Shown piece after piece: positions 1-7,496 of a stretch of DNA of 12,378 nucleotides; position 1 is the stretch's first letter, and every line of letters begins with the position of its first letter. The stretch is from Syntrophomonas sp. UBA4922 (GTDB lineage: Bacteria > Bacillota > Syntrophomonadia > Syntrophomonadales > Syntrophomonadaceae): the NCBI GenBank assembly GCA_002398825.1, contig DHBS01000024.1, positions 13,319-25,696 on the forward strand, in the 5' to 3' direction. Under the pieces are notes generated by a model. It was given only the letters and a program-made list of their open reading frames with translations, did no database searches and was not told the origin of the DNA. The position numbers and the translations under genes were made by a program.

Positions 1-48
1 CATGCGGTAACGGGGAATATAAGCACCAAATGATTTAATACCTATCAT
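1..48 (-). CDS. HMG-CoA synthase / KAS III-like protein, N-terminal fragment
   Basis: An ATG at 48-46 (minus) opens a frame that stays open to the window edge and reads MIGIKSFGAYIPRYRM. The pattern of a short beta strand followed by GAYIPRYR is typical of the N-terminus of bacterial and archaeal hydroxymethylglutaryl-CoA synthase-like proteins, thiolase-superfamily condensing enzymes that often carry or neighbour a DUF35 domain. An AAGGAG sequence (minus, 66-61) lies 12 nt upstream of the ATG, a rather long spacing. Only 16 residues are visible, so the catalytic Cys/His/Glu cannot be checked and a KAS III-type assignment is equally possible. It lies downstream of, and in the same direction as, the flavoprotein gene, among other CoA-ester genes, which fits a role in the same acyl-CoA pathway. 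The family call is inference from a short motif. Confidence 0.55.
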   Translation of the reverse strand, partial: MIGIKSFGAYIPRYRM

Positions 49-79
49 ATTTCTTTCAGACTCCTTGTTTATAATATTT

Positions 80-155
80 AGGTTTTTAGGATACCTATAA
101 ACCTGATAATACCGGGATTTATCCCTAATACTCAGACCATTCGTGGCCGGTCTGA
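80..155 (-). other. Hairpin-rich leader upstream of the partial HMGS-like gene
   Basis: Between the flavoprotein stop (294) and the start at 48 there are consecutive inverted repeats: 132-138 with 149-155 (TCAGACC/GGTCTGA, 10-nt loop), 114-118 with 121-125 (GGGAT/ATCCC, very tight), and 80-90 with 94-104 (10 pairs and one mismatch, ATA loop). On the minus strand they precede the ribosome site of the left-edge gene, so they could form a structured 5' leader. I recognise no riboswitch or T-box consensus, and no U-tract follows any of them. Nothing else is seen in 49-243. Confidence 0.3.
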
Positions 156-243
156 AATTTAGCCCGCCACCCCTTTTTATGGGTATAAAACAATCATTTC
201 GATCCGGCATTGCTTGAGAAATTACTAACAAGCATCAGTCCCA

Positions 244-274
244 GAAGGGAATATGACCACGTCATATTCCCTTC
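244..274 (-). terminator. Perfect hairpin after the flavoprotein gene
   Basis: A perfect 14-bp stem (244-257 with 261-274) with a CAC loop starts 20 bp beyond the stop codon of the 294-1799 gene. Its position suits transcription termination or 3'-end protection. No T-run follows it on the minus strand, so it is not a textbook intrinsic terminator. Confidence 0.45.
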
Positions 275-293
275 CAGTAATAATTAAATGTAC

Positions 294-1799
294 TTAGATC
301 TTAACGTCGTTCCAAACCGGGAATTTGGGCAGACTTGCAAAGTCTTCACGGATCGGGCCGTCTTCGGTAATATGAGCGCATCTCCGGGCTGCTGCTTTAT
401 GGCCTTCCCAATCGGCCAGGGCGTAGAACATCAATTTCTGGGCATATAATGAGCCTTCGGCATGGATGGTTCCGCTCACCCGGAAGCCGTCTGTCAATTC
501 CCGGGCCAGGTATAATGCTTTCATTCGGGCTATACCGGAACTTCCAGCTTTTCCGGCCATGTATTTATCCAGCAACCCTCTGGTTTCAGAATTGTAGAGG
601 TCTTTCGGTGACGGGATTGTGGAAAGAATCCCTCCGGCAATGTCATGCAGTATTTTTATAGCCGCATGATAGTTGTCGGCAAAGAAGAACTTGGTGCAAT
701 TTGAATACATCGGGTTCGGATATACCATTCCGGAATATTCATCGCGAATAGGGTTCTGGCCGGCACAATGGCCCAAAGCTTGAGAAGTCTCGGCATAGAA
801 TGACAGCCAGGACAGCTTGTCTTTAATATGAGAGGCATTTTCCAGCCCCATATATTCAGACAGCAATTTGGCGGTTCCCAATATGATTTCCAAGTCCGCA
901 ATCTTATAAGAGTCGCCGCTCAGTCTGTGGAAGTTGGTAAACATGGCGGTATATTCAATGGCATATTCGTATTCGCCTTTCAGGAATACTCTTTCCATGG
1001 GAATGAATACGTTGTCAAATACAACGATGGCGTCGGCTCCATAACGGCTCCCATAAATGGGGTGTTCAATCAAGTCTAAATTGGTGGCGTCATGCTTGGC
1101 CTGAATCAGTTTGATGCCTTTGGTGCCAGGCGAAATGGCAAAGGCCACCGCATAAGCTTTATCTTTTTCCGTCATGTTGCGGCAGGGCAGAACCACCAGC
1201 TCATTGGTAAACGGGGCATAAGTGATATGATTCTTGGCTCCGCTTACCACGATTCCGTCCGGCCTTTCCTCCACGATGTGAACGTAAGAGTCCGGATTGG
1301 ACTGTTGGTGAGGTCTTAAATGACGATCACCTTTTACGTCGGTCATGCACATAACCAGTGATGAGTCATTGGCTTTCAAGGATTTTCTGAATAGTTCCAC
1401 GCGCTCCGAGTAATTGGTGCCCAGTTCAGCATCGATTCTATGGCTGACAGATGTCAAGGCATGCAGTGAATCAACCCCGGCGAATTTAGCTCCGCCCGGC
1501 AGTCCGACACAGACGCGGGAAAGAGTCTTGATCAGTTCAGCTCTTCTCATCAAGTCTTCTGAAGAGGTGGGGGGCTTAAAAGTAAAGGCATAAGGTGTGC
1601 CATCATCATCTATTTCGTTAAACAGATCATAGTATTCGGGCATCTGCGCCACCCTGTAATCCATAGCACAGAGTTCTATACCGGACTTGAGAATCGGGTC
1701 CTCAAACATAGTCGTGCCATTATACTTTTTGCCGTCAAAATATACTACTCTTTCATCTTTAAGACTTTCCATGTATTCTTCAGCAGTTCTAATTGCCAT
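294..1799 (-). CDS. 4-hydroxybutyryl-CoA dehydratase / 4-hydroxyphenylacetate 3-hydroxylase (HpaB) family flavoprotein
   Basis: This 501-aa protein has the length and layout of the AbfD/HpaB family: an N-terminal TAEEYMESL helix, the acyl-CoA-dehydrogenase-like middle domain with a GAKNHIT stretch (187-193) and FDNVFIPMERVF (261-272), and a helical C-terminal domain with HAEGS (446-450). Characterised members dehydrate 4-hydroxybutyryl-CoA to crotonyl-CoA using FAD and a [4Fe-4S] cluster, or hydroxylate aromatics with reduced flavin. In Clostridium aminobutyricum AbfD the cluster ligands are Cys99, Cys103, His292 and Cys299. By spacing, the counterparts here are Cys97, Pro101, His291 and Tyr298, so two of the three cysteines are missing. 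Canonical dehydratase activity is therefore doubtful; a cluster-free flavoenzyme acting on a CoA ester or aromatic is possible. The ATG is set by AAGGAGG (minus, 1813-1807), 7 nt upstream. A sigma-54-like promoter lies at 2009-2024. The family is secure; the substrate is unknown. Confidence 0.85.
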   Translation of the reverse strand: MAIRTAEEYMESLKDERVVYFDGKKYNGTTMFEDPILKSGIELCAMDYRVAQMPEYYDLFNEIDDDGTPYAFTFKPPTSSEDLMRRAELIKTLSRVCVGLPGGAKFAGVDSLHALTSVSHRIDAELGTNYSERVELFRKSLKANDSSLVMCMTDVKGDRHLRPHQQSNPDSYVHIVEERPDGIVVSGAKNHITYAPFTNELVVLPCRNMTEKDKAYAVAFAISPGTKGIKLIQAKHDATNLDLIEHPIYGSRYGADAIVVFDNVFIPMERVFLKGEYEYAIEYTAMFTNFHRLSGDSYKIADLEIILGTAKLLSEYMGLENASHIKDKLSWLSFYAETSQALGHCAGQNPIRDEYSGMVYPNPMYSNCTKFFFADNYHAAIKILHDIAGGILSTIPSPKDLYNSETRGLLDKYMAGKAGSSGIARMKALYLARELTDGFRVSGTIHAEGSLYAQKLMFYALADWEGHKAAARRCAHITEDGPIREDFASLPKFPVWNDVKI

Positions 1800-2008
1800 C
1801 TTGTTTCCTCCTTGCCTGAATAATTACAGTATTATTTTTATTTTGAGTTGAGTACAGAAATAAAGCGGATGTTCAATATTCATGTATGTCATAAATAATT
1901 AAACCTAAAAACACCCCCCGTTAAATGAAGTGCATCACCCTTCACATATCATCTAATTGCTTTTGAGGCTGCCGTGAGCATGGAACAAACCATATATTCA
2001 CGTATTAA

Positions 2009-2024
2009 TGCAATATTCATACCA
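2009..2024 (-). promoter_or_regulatory. Sigma-54 (-24/-12) promoter candidate for the flavoprotein gene
   Basis: The minus strand reads TGGTAT-GAATA-TTGCA from 2024 to 2009, against the consensus TGGCAC-N5-TTGCA. The essential GG and GC are 10 nt apart, as required. It departs from consensus at two of the less critical -24 positions. The predicted start near 1997 gives a leader of about 200 nt before the ATG at 1799. Two better copies of the same signal upstream of other genes in this window support it. Confidence 0.5.
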
Positions 2025-2302
2025 TGTTTTTCAACACGCTCAGCCCGGGGGCATATTTAGGCAAAAACCTGCATTTGGCGCTGAATGACAGCCGGGTTGC
2101 TTGAGAATTATTATTGCCGCCAGCTCTTTAAGGCGGGATGGAGATAGTCCGGGATGTAATTTAGAAATTCCGCGGGCCATATCTGCTGTCTCATGGAGCA
2201 GCCGTTCGGACACTGTACGCCATACCGGACGAATTTTCAGCCATCGCATCCGCCATGATTTTCAAGGTCTGTACCCTGTGTTCTTAGCTTGTACCCGTCT
2301 CC

Positions 2303-2344
2303 AAAAAAATTCCGTACCGCTACCTAAATAGCGGTACGGAATTT
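2303..2344 (-). terminator. Intrinsic terminator of the acyl-CoA dehydrogenase-DUF35-thiolase operon
   Basis: A perfect 16-bp stem (2307-2322 with 2329-2344) and a 6-nt loop are followed, on the minus strand, by the seven Ts complementary to the A-run at 2303-2309. It lies about 100 bp past the stop codon of the thiolase-like gene. The orientation of the T-run shows that it terminates leftward transcripts and separates that operon from the flavoprotein gene. Confidence 0.92.
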
Positions 2345-2446
2345 CATGATTTTGACTGGCCGGCGATACGGCCCCATATCGGGTATGTTCAAGCCTGTCC
2401 GGCTTACTTTGCCGGCATATCATCAGTCATGACACTTGTCTTGACT

Positions 2447-3592
2447 TTACCGCGATAGAATTACAACATTGCTGATACCAGGCGCGCCGTAAACCTGAGT
2501 TAAGGCAGTCTTGGGCTGCTTGGGCATCTGATGAAGACCGGCTTCGCCGCGCATCTGCAGGCAAACCTCATATACCTGTCTTAAGGCAGAGGCGCCAATG
2601 GGCTCACCGTTGGCAATAAGTCCACCATCGGTGTTTATCGGCAAGCGGCCGGTAATTTTGGTTTCACCATCCTGGATCATTTTGGTCTGCTCCCCGTCTT
2701 TGCAAAGGCCGGTTTCAGCCATATGCATGATCTCATGGGCAGACTCGGTATCCTGGAGCTGAGCCACTTCTATTTCATCAGGGCCGATGCCCGCCATTTC
2801 ATAGGCTGCCTGAGAGGCCAGTACTACAGGTGTGGGGGCATCTTCCAAAGGCTTCGCGGGGGTAAACACTTCCAGAGATCCAAAGGCTCTGGTACGCAGG
2901 GCAATACCTTTGATATAAATCGGCTTGCTGGTATATTGTTTGGCTATGCTTGCTTTACAGAGCACTACCGCAGCCGCCCCTTCTCCCGGCGAACATAGCA
3001 TGTACTGGCGCAGGGGATTCGACAGCATGGTTGAGTTTTTGATAGCCTCGTAATTCAGGCCGTCACGGCGCCAGGCTTTGGGGTTGAGAGTTCCATTGTG
3101 ATAGTTTTTCTCCGCGACGCGAATGAGGCTGTCTTCTGTGATATCATAGTCATGCATATAGCGTTGGGCCTTCATGGCGAAAAATTGCACTGTAGCCAGA
3201 AAACCAACGTCTTGATACCATTGTTTCAAACCATAGTCCTGAACCGTGGTTAAGAACATTCCTCTGGGATGCTTGTCAAATCCAACCGCCAGGGCTATAT
3301 CAGCTATTCCCGATTTGATTGCCATACAGGCTGCTCCCAAAGAGCTGCCGCCGGTTGCGCATCCGTTATATAAGTTGTTAAAGGGCACTCCGTTGGGTCC
3401 GAGCTTGCCGCACAGTTGATCGGCTCTGCCGCCGTCCCTGGTGCCGCCGGCTGCATACTGAACATCTTTCCATTCAATGCCGGCATCCTGCAATGCTTCC
3501 CGAATCGATTCAAGGCCCATATCTAAAGCGGTTTTATCTCCAAATCTTCCAAATGGGTGTTGGGCTATGCCTATAACTGCTACACCTTCCAA
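2447..3592 (-). CDS. Thiolase-like acyl-CoA acyltransferase (SCP2-thiolase / BbsB type)
   Basis: This 381-aa thiolase-fold protein would carry out CoA-dependent cleavage or condensation of a 3-oxoacyl-CoA. The nucleophile is Cys78, in NNLYNGCATGG. The C-terminal half carries QDTESAHEI (280-288) and NTDGGLIANGEPIGAS (320-335). In classical thiolases that last motif reads GHPIGA; here the His is Glu330. The second catalytic Cys (CxG near the C-terminus) is also absent, with VYGAPG at 367-372. These changes fit the branch that pairs with a DUF35 zinc-ribbon subunit, such as BbsB of anaerobic toluene degradation, and such a subunit is encoded just upstream (95-bp gap). The start is TTG: GGGAGG (minus, 3606-3601) sits 8 nt before it, while the nearby ATG at 3598 is out of frame and soon hits a stop. 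It is the last gene before the strong terminator. The exact substrate is unknown; an aldolase-type reaction, as in steroid Ltp2, is less likely because Cys78 is retained. Confidence 0.85.
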   Translation of the reverse strand: MEGVAVIGIAQHPFGRFGDKTALDMGLESIREALQDAGIEWKDVQYAAGGTRDGGRADQLCGKLGPNGVPFNNLYNGCATGGSSLGAACMAIKSGIADIALAVGFDKHPRGMFLTTVQDYGLKQWYQDVGFLATVQFFAMKAQRYMHDYDITEDSLIRVAEKNYHNGTLNPKAWRRDGLNYEAIKNSTMLSNPLRQYMLCSPGEGAAAVVLCKASIAKQYTSKPIYIKGIALRTRAFGSLEVFTPAKPLEDAPTPVVLASQAAYEMAGIGPDEIEVAQLQDTESAHEIMHMAETGLCKDGEQTKMIQDGETKITGRLPINTDGGLIANGEPIGASALRQVYEVCLQMRGEAGLHQMPKQPKTALTQVYGAPGISNVVILSR

Positions 3593-3686
3593 ATCATTTA
3601 CCTCCCTTAAACATATGCTTGTTTCACATGTGTATTATTGATCCTTTTCAATCACAAACTGGCTCAATGACTGCAGCAGACGGTCT

Positions 3687-4106
3687 TTACACAGGTTTGA
3701 AAGCATAGATCATGGTTTCAGTTCCATCCGGCTCAACCCGGAAGGGCACTATTACCATCTCCATATCCATTCCAATTTTTAATTCGGATGCATCATTGAC
3801 CAGCAGACGTGACTCCACTCTTACCTGACCCGGCAATTCAACATAGCCTATAAAGTACTCTTTAAAATCCTTGGGATCTTTGTAGTCGTTAAGGCCTTTG
3901 GTCCAATAATTCTGTGAAGTCCAGGTCCACAGGGTTCCCTTGGTTTTCAGTTCAATGTCTTTCAGACTCGTGCCGCCGCACTTAGGGCAAGCGGTGTTTA
4001 TCGGAAAAATAACATTGCCGCAATCATTACACTCATTCGCCTTCAACTTGGGTTCAGCGGCCGGCCATGTAAAAAGGTCAGCATCAATAGGGACTTGTTT
4101 TTGCAT
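3687..4106 (-). CDS. DUF35 zinc-ribbon / OB-fold acyl-CoA-associated protein
   Basis: This 139-aa protein has the two-part DUF35 architecture. An N-terminal rubredoxin-like zinc ribbon carries Cys26, Cys29, Cys40 and Cys43 (CNDCG and CPKCGG, 10 residues between the pairs). An OB-fold follows, including GTLWTWTSQNYW and a YFIGYVELPG strand. Such proteins bind to thiolase-fold partners and form an integral subunit, as BbsA does with BbsB. The gene lies directly between the acyl-CoA dehydrogenase (102-bp gap) and the thiolase-like gene (95-bp gap) on the same strand, matching that pairing. All four zinc ligands are present. The ATG has a good AAAGGAG site about 9 nt upstream. It is unlikely to be an enzyme alone; the inferred role is shaping the CoA or acyl pocket of the thiolase complex. 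Confidence 0.88.
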   Translation of the reverse strand: MQKQVPIDADLFTWPAAEPKLKANECNDCGNVIFPINTACPKCGGTSLKDIELKTKGTLWTWTSQNYWTKGLNDYKDPKDFKEYFIGYVELPGQVRVESRLLVNDASELKIGMDMEMVIVPFRVEPDGTETMIYAFKPV

Positions 4107-4208
4107 TTTACCGTCTCCTTTCTGGGTTCGAAGTTAAAATCTTGGCTTCATTTTATAGTTGTTAATATAAGCTTCAATATCTTCCACGCCGGAGGCAAAC
4201 CTGACTCC

Positions 4209-6041
4209 TTAATAGTCGAATATGGCGTTATCGAAATCCACTTCGGTGGAGTCTGAACTCACAATCATGCTGGCAGTACTGATGATTGCGGGTACGATAT
4301 TCTTTACATAGTACCTGGTTGCCACCACTTTACCGTTGTAGTAATTGTAATCATAATGGTCTTGGCCATTTTCTTTAGCTTTCTTAGCAGCCAGCAGAGC
4401 CTGGTCGAGCAATAGGCGCCCGGCAAACAACTGTGCGGTTGCGGTCAGAATCTTGCAGGCATAGAAGGAAAGGGTGTCCTGATTCTTTTCCAGGTCGGTT
4501 TGCCACTCTTTGACTTTTTCCACAATACCGCGATAGGCCTTATAGGCTTCGTCCATGATGGCAAATTCGCGGGCAAATACTTGTGATGATTGGTTGTTTT
4601 CGATAAAGGCAGCTATTTCGTCGAGGGCTTTCTGGAATGGCACCCCCTTGCCCATAGTCATCTTCCGGGAGATCAAATCCCAGGACTGAATGTAATTGGT
4701 GCCCTCAAGTATGCTGGTGATTTTGCAGTCTCTGGCAATGTGAGCCACCGGGTATTCTTCACTGTAGCCATACCCGCCATAAACCTGAATAGCATCGGCA
4801 GCTACATTCCAAACCTCGTCAGTGCAATATGCTTTGGCCAGCGGAACCAGTATGGCCAGATTGTCAGCCGCGGCTTTCCTGACTTCGGGATCGGCATGAT
4901 GTTTACTGATATCCACAAAGTAATTGCCTTTGTAAACCAGAGCGCGGCCGGCTTCAGCTATGGCCTTGCCGTTCAAAAGTTTCCTTCTGATGTCGGCATG
5001 TTCAATGATGCGAACCCGTTCGCCTTTGCTGTTGTAGCCCTGAACCCTCTCCGCCGCATAATCCCTGGCATTATAGGTGGCATTGGCTGATAAGGCGGTG
5101 GACCACAGGCCGTTGCCCAGGCGGGATGAATTGACCAGATTGAATATGATCTTCATGCCGTCGCCTCTGCCGCCGTTCTGCAGCGGGTCGATGCCCACTC
5201 TCCAGCCCCGGCAGCCGTCATTGTCGCCATAGCTTAAAGCGCAGGTAGGCTGACCATGCAGACCCATTTTATGTTCCACCGAAGTTACCTCAAAATCATT
5301 GGGCTCCATAGTGCCGTCTTCATTAACCCAGATTTCCGGCAGCATAAACAAGGAAACACCGGGTGTACCGGGCAGTGCGCCTTCCACTCTGGCCAGACAC
5401 ATTATGATATTATTCTCAGTCAAGGGGTGGCCGGCGCAGGAAATGAATATTTTTTGACCTTTTAATTTATAGATGTCCGGGTCATCGGTCGGATAAGCCC
5501 TGGTCAGCAAATCGCCGACATCGGATCCGGCGCCGGGTTCGGACAGGCCCATACCTCCGCTCCATTTTCCAGTCAGAAGATTGGGCAGGAATATCTTTTT
5601 GGTTCTCTCACTGCCAAAGCGGGCAATTATATCGGTTACCTTGGAGGACAGGGAAAAATACATCTGAAAATCGCAGTTGGCGGCCTGGAACATCTCACGG
5701 CAGGCCGAGTACAGGGTTTCCGGCAAGGTTACGGCTTCCGGATCGGGGTCCGCATTGGAATTGCCCCAGCCATTGGCCTGTATCATGTCCCACAGAGCCT
5801 GATAGGAAGGCGGTACGATTACTTTGCCGTCAACCAGTTTGGCCGGGTTTTTGTCAGCATCTTCATAAGCAGGCTCCAAAGCCTCTTTAGCCATTTTGCG
5901 AGCCGTATTTAAGAGCGGCTTGATTTCGTCTTTGGTATAAGCGCTGTACTTCTCGCAAGCAAAAATATCTTCGATAGGCAGCCACTCTTCAAGTATGAAT
6001 TCTAGATCTCTGGTGTTTTTATACGCAAAATTTGAACCCAT
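4209..6041 (-). CDS. Long-type acyl-CoA dehydrogenase (DmdC-like)
   Basis: This 610-aa FAD enzyme oxidises an acyl-CoA to the 2,3-enoyl-CoA and would pass electrons to ETF. In order, it shows an N-terminal helical domain, the flavin-proximal GMGLSEPGAGSD motif (163-174), the KGQKIFISCAGH strand (194-205), the helical FAD domain with IQVYGGYGYSEEYP (418-431), and ILEGTNYIQ (444-452), where Glu446 aligns with the catalytic Glu of MCAD-like enzymes. Residues from about 465 onward form the additional C-terminal domain that distinguishes this roughly 600-aa group (DmdC and relatives) from 380-aa short-chain enzymes. It is the first gene of the operon with the DUF35 and thiolase-like genes. AAAGGAT (minus) precedes the ATG. 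No sigma-54 site is visible in the 340 bp upstream. DmdC itself acts on methylmercaptopropionyl-CoA; the substrate here cannot be read from sequence. Confidence 0.92.
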   Translation of the reverse strand: MGSNFAYKNTRDLEFILEEWLPIEDIFACEKYSAYTKDEIKPLLNTARKMAKEALEPAYEDADKNPAKLVDGKVIVPPSYQALWDMIQANGWGNSNADPDPEAVTLPETLYSACREMFQAANCDFQMYFSLSSKVTDIIARFGSERTKKIFLPNLLTGKWSGGMGLSEPGAGSDVGDLLTRAYPTDDPDIYKLKGQKIFISCAGHPLTENNIIMCLARVEGALPGTPGVSLFMLPEIWVNEDGTMEPNDFEVTSVEHKMGLHGQPTCALSYGDNDGCRGWRVGIDPLQNGGRGDGMKIIFNLVNSSRLGNGLWSTALSANATYNARDYAAERVQGYNSKGERVRIIEHADIRRKLLNGKAIAEAGRALVYKGNYFVDISKHHADPEVRKAAADNLAILVPLAKAYCTDEVWNVAADAIQVYGGYGYSEEYPVAHIARDCKITSILEGTNYIQSWDLISRKMTMGKGVPFQKALDEIAAFIENNQSSQVFAREFAIMDEAYKAYRGIVEKVKEWQTDLEKNQDTLSFYACKILTATAQLFAGRLLLDQALLAAKKAKENGQDHYDYNYYNGKVVATRYYVKNIVPAIISTASMIVSSDSTEVDFDNAIFDY

Positions 6042-6381
6042 TTATTTCATCCTTTCCGATACTATGAATATTTTCGTCCTCCGCTCATGGCAAATTCCAA
6101 CAATACTATCGATCTCAACCGGGTTATCTAAAAATAATATGTGTTCTAGCATATATCCCCGATATTCGTGGTCAGCCTTAATCCAAACAACGCCCGGCAA
6201 AATCAAGTACAGTTAAAACCCTGTCAACCACTCCCTTCAATTTTCCGGGAATTTTATCTTTCATAACCGTTTCCCATGCTATATTGCCACTTACAGGACG
6301 TATCAATCATACTGACCATACTGACAATGATATAATCCATGTATTAATTAGGTATTAATCAACTCTAAAACCCTAACCCAG
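6042..6381. other. Intergenic region upstream of the acyl-CoA dehydrogenase gene
   Basis: This 340-bp AT-rich region lies between the crotonase stop and the acyl-CoA dehydrogenase start. It contains the dehydrogenase's ribosome site and a TTGACA (minus, 6227-6222), but no convincing -10 at the right distance. There is no GG-N10-GC sigma-54 signature in the minus direction and no hairpin plus T-run after the crotonase gene. I see no gene. A promoter for the operon probably lies here but I cannot place it. Confidence 0.5.
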
Positions 6382-7182
6382 CTATATAACGGCTTTATTC
6401 ATAGTTTTGTGCTGTGAAGTTTCAGAAGGTTTACGTTTCTCGAAAAATGCCTTTCTTCCTTCAATATGCTCGCTCCCGAATATACACAGCCCCTGAGTCC
6501 TGGCTTCCGCAATTATGGTACCGTCAAGGCCTAATTGTCCTGCTAGCTCTAGATTCACTTTAGCCAAGGCCATGGCTTTCGGAGCATTTTTAGCTAATTC
6601 ATCGGCAATTGCCATGGTTTCTTCAACGACCTTGTCCGCAGGGAATACATTATTAACCAGACCTATGCGAAGTGCCTCGGCGGCATCTATTATTCTTCCG
6701 GTTAAAGTCAGTTCTTTGGCCTTCTGGAGGCCAACCAGTCTGGTTAAGAGGTAACTGACACCGCAATCCGGCACTAATCCAACCTTTAGGAAAGCCATCG
6801 AAAATTTTGCCTTTTCTCCCGCGTAAATCAGGTCACAGGCAGTTGCCAGGCTCAGCCCAGCTCCCATAGCGTAACCTTCAACTAAAGCAATGGTTACTTT
6901 GCTCAATCCGTCAATGAATTGCATTATCTGAGCAACTTCTTCAATATACTCATTGCCTTCGATGGGGGTTTTCAGCGCTCCTAGTTCGGCAAGATCTCCG
7001 CCGGTAGAGAAACTGCGTTCTGTTCCCTTAATAACAATCACATTAACATCGCTTTCATTTGCTTGGTGCAATTTATCGATCAAGGCAACCCTGACCGGCA
7101 AACAAAGACTATTTAAAGTTGTAGGATAATTGATTTCAATAATTCCTACCTTCTCTTTCTGTTCAAAAGTTACAATGGACAA
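6382..7182 (-). CDS. Enoyl-CoA hydratase/isomerase (crotonase) family protein, PaaG-like active site
   Basis: This 266-aa crotonase-fold protein acts on an enoyl-CoA. Oxyanion-hole segments are RSFSTGGDLAEL (56-67) and EGYAMGAGLSLA (102-113), followed by ACDLIYAGEKAKFSMAF (115-131) and GLVPDCG (135-141). In hydratases two Glu residues (Glu144 and Glu164 of rat crotonase) do the chemistry. Here the first position is Phe131 and the second Asp139, the arrangement seen in PaaG-type isomerases, so double-bond isomerisation or another single-acid reaction is more likely than plain hydration. I place the start at TTG 7182: GGAGGTGA begins at 7195 with ideal spacing. The in-frame ATG 12 codons upstream (7218) would add residues with no family counterpart and has no ribosome site. 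A strong sigma-54-like promoter lies at 7362-7378. It precedes the acyl-CoA dehydrogenase operon on the same strand. Confidence 0.88.
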   Translation of the reverse strand: MSIVTFEQKEKVGIIEINYPTTLNSLCLPVRVALIDKLHQANESDVNVIVIKGTERSFSTGGDLAELGALKTPIEGNEYIEEVAQIMQFIDGLSKVTIALVEGYAMGAGLSLATACDLIYAGEKAKFSMAFLKVGLVPDCGVSYLLTRLVGLQKAKELTLTGRIIDAAEALRIGLVNNVFPADKVVEETMAIADELAKNAPKAMALAKVNLELAGQLGLDGTIIAEARTQGLCIFGSEHIEGRKAFFEKRKPSETSQHKTMNKAVI

Positions 7183-7361
7183 GTGCTTCACCTCCGTAAA
7201 TTCCTGAATCAGTTGCAAAATATAAACTAATAATCTAAAAGCTCACCAAAAAGGTTAAGCAAGACTTATTTGTGACTACCGCATAAGATTGGATGGTCAC
7301 AGCGTCTACCTCAATCTTCACCTCCATTTAGGACTACTGGTTAATATTTGACCGACAATAT

Positions 7362-7378
7362 TGCAATTTGTATGCCAA
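7362..7378 (-). promoter_or_regulatory. Sigma-54 (-24/-12) promoter for the crotonase gene
   Basis: The minus strand reads TTGGCAT-ACAAA-TTGCA from 7378 to 7362, against the consensus TTGGCAC-N5-TTGCA. Only the last base of the -24 box differs, and the GG-N10-GC spacing is exact. The predicted start near 7350 gives a leader of about 168 nt before the TTG at 7182. It faces away from the matching plus-strand site at 8114. Confidence 0.7.
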
Positions 7379-7496
7379 CTCGGCGGGAGAGAACCACAGG
7401 CCCGGGAAGATGTTTTTCCAGGTGTTGACAGCATATTTAAAACGGCTATATGGAAGCTTTTGAGTCCATTTACTGCTGTTTTCAAAGGACCACGGA

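Larger units (their letters stand above)
1800..2446. other. Intergenic region between thiolase-like and flavoprotein genes
   Basis: This 647-bp stretch holds the flavoprotein's ribosome site (1807-1813), a sigma-54-like promoter (2009-2024) and the thiolase-operon terminator (2303-2344). Open frames at 2040-2249 (minus) and 2101-2331 (plus) overlap each other, lack ribosome sites and show no recognisable domain. The plus-strand frame also ends inside the terminator. I see no gene here. The 2040-2300 part could be decayed coding sequence or the upstream activating region of the sigma-54 promoter. Confidence 0.55.

Noticed and set aside
160..180. T-box-like AAGGGGTGGCGGGC on the minus strand
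   Set aside because: It resembles the T-box antiterminator motif only loosely, with an extra G and a missing ACCGCG core. No terminator with a T-run follows.
2040..2249. Minus-strand open frame of 69 codons between operons
   Set aside because: No ribosome site or recognisable domain. It overlaps an opposite-strand frame; at most a decayed fragment.
4590..5090. Plus-strand 166-codon frame inside the acyl-CoA dehydrogenase gene
   Set aside because: It lies wholly antisense to a gene with intact catalytic motifs and has no family features; a coding shadow.
6222..6227. TTGACA (-35-like) upstream of the acyl-CoA dehydrogenase gene
   Set aside because: The hexamer is perfect, but no TATAAT-like -10 occurs 16-18 nt downstream, so I do not call a promoter.
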